A stretch of 46,746 bases of DNA from Oscillospiraceae bacterium (GTDB lineage Bacteria > Bacillota > Clostridia > Oscillospirales > Acutalibacteraceae). The notes below the pieces were generated by a model. That model saw nothing but the letters and a program-made list of their open reading frames with translations, had not been told where the DNA came from and ran no database searches. This document shows, one piece after another, positions 41,277 through 46,746 of the stretch. Location of the stretch: the NCBI GenBank assembly GCA_015065935.1, contig SVPI01000015.1, forward strand, positions 1 through 46,746, given 5' to 3'. The first letter of the stretch is position 1; each line of letters begins with the position of its first letter. The position numbers were made by a program, and so were the translations under genes.

Positions 41277-41816
41277 CTATTCCCCAAAAAGCTCCACCGA
41301 GCAAACCTCGTCAATAGGTGGCATTTTAACAAAAACCCGCTCACTTTTAGCGGTAGGCACATTTTTGCCAACATAATCCCCGCGAATGGGCAGCTCCCTA
41401 TGTCCGCGGTCAATAAGCACAGCCAGCTGAATGGAAGCGGGGCGGCCAAACCGCATAACCGCCTCAAGAGCGGCGCGGGCGGTGCGACCCGTGAAAAGAA
41501 CGTCATCAACCAAAATTACCCTTTTATTTTCCACAGCAAAGGGAATTTGCGAGCTGTTAAGCACTGTCTGGCTTGAAACATCATTTAAATCATCGCGATA
41601 AAGGGTAGTATCAATAATACCCACAGGTACCCTTTCACCCTCAATTTTAAAAATGTAGTCGGCAATTTTTTCGGCAAGCGGTACACCCCGCCTTTTAATT
41701 CCCAAAAGGCAAAGGTCCTTTGAGCCCTGGTTCTTTTCCAGAATTTCGTGGGATATGCGTTTTAGCGCGCGGTCAACGCCTGTTTCATCCATTAAAACCG
41801 CTTTAAGGTGCTGCAC
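41277..41816 (-). CDS. pyrR: Bifunctional regulator/uracil phosphoribosyltransferase PyrR
   Basis: 179 aa. It binds pyr mRNA leaders in response to UMP and has uracil phosphoribosyltransferase activity. PRPP loop [14 protein letters not shown] (100-113), [12 protein letters not shown] (37-48), [10 protein letters not shown] (68-77) and [11 protein letters not shown]-like [11 protein letters not shown] (about 134-144). GTG start with GGGGTG 7 bases upstream, consistent with the family N terminus (KAVLMDE). Confidence 0.96.
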   Translation of the reverse strand: MQHLKAVLMDETGVDRALKRISHEILEKNQGSKDLCLLGIKRRGVPLAEKIADYIFKIEGERVPVGIIDTTLYRDDLNDVSSQTVLNSSQIPFAVENKRVILVDDVLFTGRTARAALEAVMRFGRPASIQLAVLIDRGHRELPIRGDYVGKNVPTAKSERVFVKMPPIDEVCSVELFGE

Positions 41817-41887
41817 TTGTTTTCACCCCGAAGCATAAAACTGAATTATATATACATATAATATATATAATAGATTTCACTCTACCT

Positions 41888-41916
41888 ATAATAACACAAT
41901 ATGTTGTGTTTGTAAA
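41888..41916 (-). promoter_or_regulatory. pyrR promoter with an 18-bp palindrome in the spacer
   Basis: On minus: TTTACA (41911-41916), 17 bases, TATTAT (41888-41893). The perfect palindrome AACACAATATGTTGTGTT (41893-41910) fills the spacer. Its core ACACAATATGTTGTGT fits the NrdR-box consensus acaCwAtATaTwGtGt, as I recall it, at all but one position. A repressor bound here would block RNA polymerase. No second box is seen at the usual ~31-base spacing. Confidence 0.7.
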
Positions 41917-41955
41917 GAAATTTGAAAGATATTTTGGATTTTGTTGTATATTTGC

Positions 41956-41979
41956 GGCAAAAAAAGCCCATATTATGGG
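41956..41979 (-). terminator. Weak terminator-like hairpin with no assigned gene
   Basis: On minus CCCAT pairs with ATGGG around a 3-base loop, followed by C and seven T. No open frame precedes it on that strand in the 280 bases to the next gene. It could end a short RNA or stop stray transcription from the right; the stem is only five pairs. Confidence 0.3.
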
Positions 41980-42058
41980 TGTTAGACAGTTTCTTCCTTG
42001 ACAAATTGTAGGTTTGCACAAAAAAATTACCATATTTTACCAAAAAACAAGGCTTTTT

Positions 42059-42080
42059 AAGGTTACAACTTTGTAACCTT
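42059..42080. repeat. Perfect 22-bp palindrome
   Basis: AAGGTTACAA (42059-42068), CT, TTGTAACCTT (42071-42080). It lies 58 bases upstream of the -35 of the 3D-domain gene in an otherwise A/T-rich 444-base gap. There is no T-run, so it is not a terminator; it looks like a binding site for a dimeric regulator. The rest of the gap (41817-42260) holds the two promoters, the hairpins listed and no convincing gene. Confidence 0.7.
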
Positions 42081-42137
42081 TGTAATTTTTTTGTTATTTT
42101 TGTGTAAATTCAACAAAAAAAGATTAGTTTTTGCCGT

Positions 42138-42166
42138 TTGACAGTTGCACTTTTTTGGGTTAGAAT
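42138..42166 (+). promoter_or_regulatory. Promoter of the 3D-domain protein gene
   Basis: TTGACA (42138-42143), 17 bases, TAGAAT (42161-42166). The implied leader is about 88 bases. Confidence 0.8.
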
Positions 42167-42209
42167 GTTTCCTCGGTGATGAAAACGCCCACAATGTAGC
42201 AATTTAAAC

Positions 42210-42244
42210 CCGAAAACGACAGCATTTTCCAAAACTGTTTTCGG
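42210..42244 (+). promoter_or_regulatory. Leader hairpin just upstream of the SD
   Basis: CCGAAAAC...AG (42210-42222, three bulged bases) pairs with CTGTTTTCGG (42235-42244). The SD AGAGGAG follows three bases later. It is too small for a c-di-AMP (ydaO) riboswitch, which often precedes such genes. Confidence 0.45.
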
Positions 42245-42260
42245 TAAGAGGAGTTATTTA

Positions 42261-43250
42261 ATGAGTATGCTAAATCACTTAAAAGCACACAAAAATCTTG
42301 TGCTCAGAACACTGACCGCCGTGCTGCTTGCAGCCGCAACCATTTTCAGTGTTTTTGCAATAATGCTTTCCCTTAACACAGTTTCCCTTGTTGTTAACGG
42401 TGAAAAAATCACATTCAAAACATCAAAAACAAACGAAGCCGAGGTTTTAGCCCTTGCAGGCTACAAAAGCGGCGACTATGTTTTAAACAGTGCAAGTGTT
42501 ACCGGTAAGGTTATCTCCCTTGATATTACCCCCACCTTCCCTGTTTATGTTACCACAGGCAGCACCGTTATTCCCGTAACCTTTGCAAAGGGCACGGTTA
42601 AGGATGTTTTGGACCTTGCAGGTATTACCCTTGATAAGCACGATATTGTAAGCCTTGCGCTAAACAGTGAGGTTACCGAAACTAAGTACATTGATGTTGT
42701 TAATGTTGACTATTTAACCGAAACGGTTACCGATAAAAACAGCAACACCATTGTTACCTTCCAGAAAAAGCTGGTTAACGGTAATGTTGTTGAAACTGAG
42801 GTTTTATCCACCAAAACAGCCTATATTACCGAGCGCGTTCCCGCCTCTAACGCTGTTAAAGAGCCTGCCGTTACCACAAGCGCAAATGTTGGCGCAATGT
42901 CCACCCTTATGCCAAGCTCTCCTATTGAGCTTGACAAAAACGGCAACCCGGTTAATTACAAAAAGCATTTAACCACCACCGCCACCGCCTACACCTACAC
43001 CGGCAACAACTGCTCAACAGGCGTTGCACCCCAGGTTGGTTACATTGCGGTTAACCCCAAGTTTATTCCCTACGGAACAAAAATGTTTATTAAATCCTCT
43101 GATGGCCGCTATATTTACGGCTACGCTGTTGCAGCCGACACAGGCGGATTTATCAGAAAATACCCCTACAACGTTGACCTGTTTTTGGAAAGCGAAGCCG
43201 AGTGCGTTAAGTTCGGCAGAAGAAGCGTTGAAATCTTTATTCTTGAATAA
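42261..43250 (+). CDS. DUF348/G5/3D-domain cell-wall protein (YabE/RpfB-like)
   Basis: 329 aa. An N-terminal membrane segment (15-37, signal anchor or cleaved signal), two ubiquitin-like DUF348 units (about 40-93 and 95-148), a G5-like segment (about 150-198), a short linker and the C-terminal 3D domain (about 238-329) with VNPKFIPYGTKMFI, AADTGG (Asp293) and VDLF (Asp306), the acidic residues of the lytic-transglycosylase-like double-psi barrel. Relatives are resuscitation-promoting or stationary-phase muralytic enzymes acting on peptidoglycan. Single gene. Confidence 0.9.
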   Translation: MSMLNHLKAHKNLVLRTLTAVLLAAATIFSVFAIMLSLNTVSLVVNGEKITFKTSKTNEAEVLALAGYKSGDYVLNSASVTGKVISLDITPTFPVYVTTGSTVIPVTFAKGTVKDVLDLAGITLDKHDIVSLALNSEVTETKYIDVVNVDYLTETVTDKNSNTIVTFQKKLVNGNVVETEVLSTKTAYITERVPASNAVKEPAVTTSANVGAMSTLMPSSPIELDKNGNPVNYKKHLTTTATAYTYTGNNCSTGVAPQVGYIAVNPKFIPYGTKMFIKSSDGRYIYGYAVAADTGGFIRKYPYNVDLFLESEAECVKFGRRSVEIFILE

Positions 43251-43252
43251 TT

Positions 43253-43281
43253 AAAAGCCCGAATTACTTCGGGCTTTTTTT
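43253..43281. terminator. Bidirectional terminator
   Basis: AAAAGCCCGAA (43253-43263) pairs perfectly with TTCGGGCTTTT (43268-43278) around TTAC, with T tract on plus and TTTT on minus. Shared with the ABC-F gene. Confidence 0.9.
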
Positions 43282-45172
43282 ATTGATTAAGTTCCCTTTC
43301 CAGCGCTTCCTGCTCCTCTAAAAGGGCAAGGATTTTTTCTTCGCATTCCTCGTTTTGCGCCGATAGAACCGATAATTTTTCATAATCACTTGAAAACTCC
43401 TCACACTCTTTAGCAATTTGGCTGAGGCGGTTTTCAAGTTTTTCTATTTCCTCGCCAATTTTTATAAGGCGCCTTTCCTTTAATTGCCGCTCCTTTAGGG
43501 GTGTTGTGTATTTTTTCTTTTCCTTTTTAACCGTTTCGGTTAGAAGGCTATTTTGGTTGACCTCCTGCTTTTTCTCCTTTTGCCTGCGCCAATCGGCATA
43601 GCCAAAGGGATAGTAGGTAACACCATCCTCATCGAAAACAAGAAGGCTATCGGTTATTTGCTCTAAAAAATAGCGGTCGTGGGAAACACAAATAAGGGTG
43701 CCCGAAAATTCCTTGAGCATATTTTCAAGCGCCTCCTTGCCCACAATGTCCATATGGTTTGTAGGCTCATCCAAAAGCAGAAAATTGGGCTTCAAATTAA
43801 AAATTTTGCAAAGGGCAAGGCGAACGCGCTCGCCGCCCGATAAAACATCAATAGTTTTAAAAACCTCATCCTTTGTGAAAAGGAAGGCGCCAAGCTTTGT
43901 TCGCGCCTCGGTCGCGGTCAGCAAGGGATAGGCGTTTTGATAATTTTCCAGCACCGTTTCAAAGGATTTTTCACTTGCCATTTGCTGGTCGAAATAACCC
44001 ATAGTTACCCCGGCACCGAAATAGTAATCCCCCGAAAGGGCAGGAATTTTACCTGTCAGGGTTTTAAGGAAGGTGGATTTTCCCATTCCGTTTGAGCCGA
44101 TAATGCCCACCTTGGCGCCACGTTTGAGCTCCAAATTAACGGTGGAAAGCACCTTATCATAGCCTATTTTAAGCTCCTTTACGGTAAGCGCAGTGCCGGC
44201 CGACTGCACCGTGGGGGTAAGGTCGGTATAAAAAGCCTTAAGGTCAAATTTTTCAGGTGGCGAAATTGGCACCATTCTGCCTATTTCCTTTAATTTTGAC
44301 TGTGCCATTGCCGCCTTGGTTGCCTTGTATCGGAAACGGTCAACCAGCTCATTTAATCGGGCAATTTCCCTTTGCTGTGCCTCATATTCCTTCTTGTGCT
44401 TTAGGAAATTATCCTTTTTCTGCCGCACAAAGGCAGAATAGTTGCCGTTATATTTTGTAAGGGTGCCGTAGGCGGCCTCATAAACGGTTGACACCACCTT
44501 ATCAAGAAACATTCTATCGTGGGAAACCAACAAAATTGCACCTGGGTAGCCGCTTAAATATTCCTCAAGCCACTCGGTAGCGGCAAGGTCAAGGTGGTTT
44601 GTGGGCTCATCAAGAAGCAAAATGTCGGGCTTTGAAAGCAGCAGGCGGGCAAAGGCAATTTTGGTGCGCTGACCGCCCGAAAATTCACTGAGTTTCTTTC
44701 CTTCATCCTCCTTTGTAAAGCCAAAGGAGGAAACCACCGTTTCATATTCCCTATCGAAGCAGTCGCCGCCAATGTTTTTAAAGTAGCTTAAAAGCTCGCT
44801 GTATTCCTGGGCGGCATCCATTTCGTTTTCGGTTTCCATTCTTAAAAGCAGTGCATCCAGCCGCTGTCTTATTTCGGTAAAGCGGGAAAAGGCCTTTTTA
44901 ACCTCCTGCTCTAGGGTTATGCTGTCATCCTCAAAGGCAAGCTGTTTTAAAAAGCCTATTTTAAGCTCGCCGTTTTTTATAACACAGGGAACATCGTGGT
45001 TTTCGCCGAAAATATCCAGCTCCCCCGCAACACCGCGCAGCAGTGTGGTTTTACCCGCACCGTTTCTGCCCACAACGGCGATTTTCATTTTATCTTTAAT
45101 TTCAAAATTTATATCCCTTAGAATTTCATTTGCCCCAAGGGTTATACTGCCGTTTATAATCTGATAATGCAT
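43280..45172 (-). CDS. ABC-F family ATPase
   Basis: 630 aa, soluble, two ABC domains: the first with Walker A GRNGAGKT (35-42), FSGGQRTKIAFARLLL (about 163) and LLLDEPTNHLD; the second with GSNGMGKST (about 359), LSGGERVRLALCKIF and LLLDEPTNHMD. Between them a charged helical linker (about 250-300), and a coiled-coil C terminus (about 540-630). ABC-F proteins bind the ribosome E site to assist translation, and some protect against antibiotics; nothing here marks this as a resistance type. The SD overlaps the stop of the phosphoesterase gene. Confidence 0.93.
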   Translation of the reverse strand: MHYQIINGSITLGANEILRDINFEIKDKMKIAVVGRNGAGKTTLLRGVAGELDIFGENHDVPCVIKNGELKIGFLKQLAFEDDSITLEQEVKKAFSRFTEIRQRLDALLLRMETENEMDAAQEYSELLSYFKNIGGDCFDREYETVVSSFGFTKEDEGKKLSEFSGGQRTKIAFARLLLSKPDILLLDEPTNHLDLAATEWLEEYLSGYPGAILLVSHDRMFLDKVVSTVYEAAYGTLTKYNGNYSAFVRQKKDNFLKHKKEYEAQQREIARLNELVDRFRYKATKAAMAQSKLKEIGRMVPISPPEKFDLKAFYTDLTPTVQSAGTALTVKELKIGYDKVLSTVNLELKRGAKVGIIGSNGMGKSTFLKTLTGKIPALSGDYYFGAGVTMGYFDQQMASEKSFETVLENYQNAYPLLTATEARTKLGAFLFTKDEVFKTIDVLSGGERVRLALCKIFNLKPNFLLLDEPTNHMDIVGKEALENMLKEFSGTLICVSHDRYFLEQITDSLLVFDEDGVTYYPFGYADWRRQKEKKQEVNQNSLLTETVKKEKKKYTTPLKERQLKERRLIKIGEEIEKLENRLSQIAKECEEFSSDYEKLSVLSAQNEECEEKILALLEEQEALERELNQ

Positions 45173-45180
45173 TTAAAACC

Positions 45181-45657
45181 TCACAGTGAATTAACTATTA
45201 TCGGCATAATGCCGTTTTCTTCTATATCAATTACCGCGTAGGAGGGCTTCCCCTCTCTAGGGCTTGAAACCGAGCCGGGATTCACAAGCCAAACTCCGTT
45301 TTCATATCTTATTAGGGAGGAGTGGGTGTGGCCGAAAAGGGCAATTTTCGCACCCCTTTTTTCGGCCGCCTGCAAAAATGGCACATAAGACTGCTTAACA
45401 TAGTAAGGGTGACCGTGGGAATAAAAAATCAGGGTGCCGTTTAGGTTTTCCATTGCCGTGCCGGGGTTTAAAGCGCCAAAATCGCAGTTGCCGCTAACCT
45501 TGTGGAAAATTCTATTGGGAAAATCAGGCTCTACTGCCTCAATATCCCTTAGGCAGTCACCAAGAAAAAACACGTGGCTTGCCTGTGGTTGGGCGGCAAG
45601 GGCACGCCTTAGGGCCGAAACATTGCCGTGGGAATCGGAAAAAACCAAAATTCGCAA
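45181..45657 (-). CDS. YfcE/MJ0936-type metallophosphoesterase
   Basis: 158 aa. Metal-binding motifs: FSDSHGN (Asp/His near residue 8), LGDC, GNCD, YSHGHP and GHTHS, then LVNPGSVSSPREG, which is typical of the YfcE family of phosphodiesterases acting on model substrates. TTG at 45657 is chosen as start because GGGGTGA lies 5 bases upstream inside the longer frame; the ATG at 45672 has no SD. In operon with the ABC-F gene, eight bases apart. Confidence 0.88.
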   Translation of the reverse strand: MRILVFSDSHGNVSALRRALAAQPQASHVFFLGDCLRDIEAVEPDFPNRIFHKVSGNCDFGALNPGTAMENLNGTLIFYSHGHPYYVKQSYVPFLQAAEKRGAKIALFGHTHSSLIRYENGVWLVNPGSVSSPREGKPSYAVIDIEENGIMPIIVNSL

Positions 45658-45729
45658 AAAATCACCCCACATAAGAAAATTTAAACCAACATATTATATA
45701 GTATACATTATCAGGGCGGTGAATTCAAG

Positions 45730-45945
45730 ATGAACGACATGGAGAAAATGTTAAACGGTCTATCTCACGAGGACCTTGAAAGGGCTAAAAGAAGCGGCGG
45801 GGAAAGTCTTATTAAAAACCTTGACAAAAATTCCCTTAAGGCGCTTAACACCTTGCTTGCCGATAAGGAAAAAACAAGGCAAATCCTCTCCTCCCCCGAG
45901 GCAAAGCGGCTGTTTGAACTGTTCAGCAAGGGCGGGGGGAAATAA
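45730..45945 (+). CDS. Small charged protein, 71 aa, unknown
   Basis: No family recognised. Predicted helical throughout, with Lys/Glu/Leu-rich segments (LSHEDLERAKRSGG, LKALNTLLADKEKTRQIL) and ending SKGGGK. No signal or membrane segment. GGCGGTGA lies about 9 bases upstream of the ATG; a second ATG three codons later is possible. Its stop directly abuts the start of the next gene, so the two are coupled. Confidence 0.65.
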   Translation: MNDMEKMLNGLSHEDLERAKRSGGESLIKNLDKNSLKALNTLLADKEKTRQILSSPEAKRLFELFSKGGGK

Positions 45946-46272
45946 ATGGAGCTTGAGGAAATGCTCAGCGGTATTTTAAAGGATGAGGAAAGTCTAAGCA
46001 AGGTGCAGGCACTGGCCCAACAGCTTGGCATTGGCGGTGAGGGGAAAAAAGCCGAAAGCGATGATAACAGCGATGACCTTAAGCGGGTTATGTCCCTTAT
46101 ATCCCGCTTTAAAAACCAGGGCGAGGACAACCGCACGCGGCTACTCCTTGCCCTAAAGCCCATTTTAAGTGAGGAGCGGGCAAGGCGGGTAGATGGCGCC
46201 GTAAAGCTGTTAAAGCTCATACAGCTTTTGCCCCTGCTTAAAGAAACCGACCTGTTTTCATCTCTTTTTTAG
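45946..46272 (+). CDS. Small helical protein, 108 aa, unknown
   Basis: No family recognised. N-terminal helix (MELEEMLSGILKDEESLSKVQALAQQLG), an acidic linker (about 31-46), then a basic/leucine-rich second half (LLLALKPILSEERARRVDGAVKLLKLIQLLPLL, 65-97) that could be amphipathic. The ATG follows the previous stop with no gap, and GGGGGAAATAA serves as SD. Forms a unit with its neighbours on either side. Confidence 0.65.
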   Translation: MELEEMLSGILKDEESLSKVQALAQQLGIGGEGKKAESDDNSDDLKRVMSLISRFKNQGEDNRTRLLLALKPILSEERARRVDGAVKLLKLIQLLPLLKETDLFSSLF

Positions 46273-46363
46273 GGTAGAGCGAATAATCCCAACCCGCCTC
46301 AAAGAGGCTACTTTGGGTGCCTTTTACCCATTCCATTCTTGTAAAGCTTAAAGGGGGATAAAA

Positions 46364-46606
46364 ATGGAAAGCGAATTTATGCGAATGCAGCGTGAAGCCA
46401 CCGAGCAGCTTCGCCGAATGCAGGCAAGGTCGACACCACAGCCTGCCCCAACACACCAAAAGCAGACCCCACCAAGGCAGACGCAACCATCCTTGCCCAC
46501 AACTGTGGATAGCGATAAGCTTGTGCTTTTAGGTCTTGTTTTTTTGCTTTACAGGGATGGCGGCGACCCGCTTTTAATGCTGGCGCTGCTTTACCTTTTA
46601 ATGTGA
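46364..46606 (+). CDS. Small tail-anchored protein, 80 aa, unknown
   Basis: A charged N-terminal helix (MESEFMRMQREATEQLRRMQ), a Pro/Gln/Thr-rich linker (about 21-46) and a hydrophobic C terminus in two short stretches (KLVLLGLVFLLY and PLLMLALLYLLM, 52-80) split by RDGGD. AAAGGGGG SD 8 bases before the ATG. Third of three small genes, 91 bases after the second; a GCCTC-AAA-GAGGC hairpin (46296-46308) lies in that gap. Topology suggests a membrane-bound scaffold peptide; function unknown. Confidence 0.65.
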   Translation: MESEFMRMQREATEQLRRMQARSTPQPAPTHQKQTPPRQTQPSLPTTVDSDKLVLLGLVFLLYRDGGDPLLMLALLYLLM

Positions 46607-46746
46607 AAAAAACTCCCCTTTTCGGGTGTTGGTCTTAGGGATAAATTGGTTTTTCAGATAAATTTGTATGCTTTCTCGTTGCAAAACCTTGTAAGACACA
46701 AAGTATTACGGCGGTTTCTTAACTTCGAAATCAAAGCAAATTTATA

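Noticed and set aside
41803-42033. 76-codon minus-strand frame across the pyrR promoter
   Set aside because: Rich in Ile, Tyr, Asn and Cys, as expected from A/T-rich non-coding DNA; no SD, and it overlaps the promoter and the pyrR start.
42173-42260. c-di-AMP (ydaO) riboswitch before the 3D-domain gene
   Set aside because: The leader is about 88 bases and lacks the conserved core; only a simple hairpin is present.
43280-45172. Antibiotic-resistance ABC-F protein
   Set aside because: Domain order fits general ABC-F factors such as YdiF/Uup; nothing in the linker marks a resistance type and there is no attenuation leader.
46654-46746. Minus-strand open frame of 30 codons entering from the right edge
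   Set aside because: No recognisable protein, no visible start and unlike the base use of neighbouring genes; 46607-46746 otherwise shows only an imperfect hairpin at 46611-46632, so I leave it unassigned.
1-46746. CRISPR array, insertion sequence or prophage
   Set aside because: No regularly spaced repeats, transposase, integrase or phage genes were found on either strand; the only large repeat is the paralog array.

Overview
The window looks like a piece of chromosome from a spore-forming, low-to-middle GC Firmicute of the class Clostridia, most likely a gut member of the Oscillospirales. The grounds are strong SD sequences, perfect TTGACA-17-TATAAT-type promoters, DnaD/DnaI-type primosome genes, a T-box on thrS, sporulation genes (spoVAE, a SpoVB-type flippase), PyrR, an ECF S component, and glycan-related genes (NahK, GalE, GH78, polysaccharide deacetylase, SGNH esterase). 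No mobile element, phage gene or CRISPR array was seen. The left edge is the promoter and leader of a ribosomal RNA operon that leaves the window, so the window probably begins at an assembly break.

Layout: 1-330, outward-facing rRNA promoter and leader. 328-3191, N-acetylhexosamine kinase, a lipoprotein polysaccharide deacetylase and a divergent SGNH hydrolase. 3231-5652, a short operon of a 59-aa protein, mnmA and an ion-transporter-type permease. 5752-7303, an unrecognised 492-aa membrane-anchored protein behind a perfect consensus promoter. 7351-9227, dnaD-like and dnaI-like primosome genes, divergent from a six-gene operon (9366-15462): galE, L-serine dehydratase, PAP2 phosphatase, a two-gene membrane pair (DUF5058 and partner) and an M20 peptidase. 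15512-16618, rpsF-ssb-rpsR with an S6:S18-type leader hairpin. 16636-18115, coaX and an ECF S component, probably for pantothenate.

The most unusual part is 18232-27061: six paralogous genes of a protein family I cannot name. One is on the plus strand and five form a tight minus-strand operon. All share a core of about 385 residues whose conserved strand-like blocks suggest a (beta/alpha)8 barrel with several invariant acidic residues. Two copies lack any export signal. Four are lipoproteins with Ser-rich linkers, and two of these carry an extra Fn3-like domain. A perfect inverted repeat sits inside the operon promoter. A tRNA-Arg(CCT) gene lies between the converging units, and its promoter is embedded in the operon terminator.

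27131-46746 is mostly housekeeping: TrmO, DUF1846, DUF1015, thrS with its T-box, Nudix, pth, a GH78-type enzyme, a solitary spoVAE whose start codon lies in a hairpin, rarA, a SpoVB-type flippase, pyrR-uraA behind a promoter with an NrdR-box-like palindrome, a 3D-domain cell-wall protein, an ABC-F ATPase, a YfcE-type phosphoesterase and three small uncharacterised proteins. How the glycan genes relate to the paralog array is inference; nothing in the sequence proves a shared pathway.
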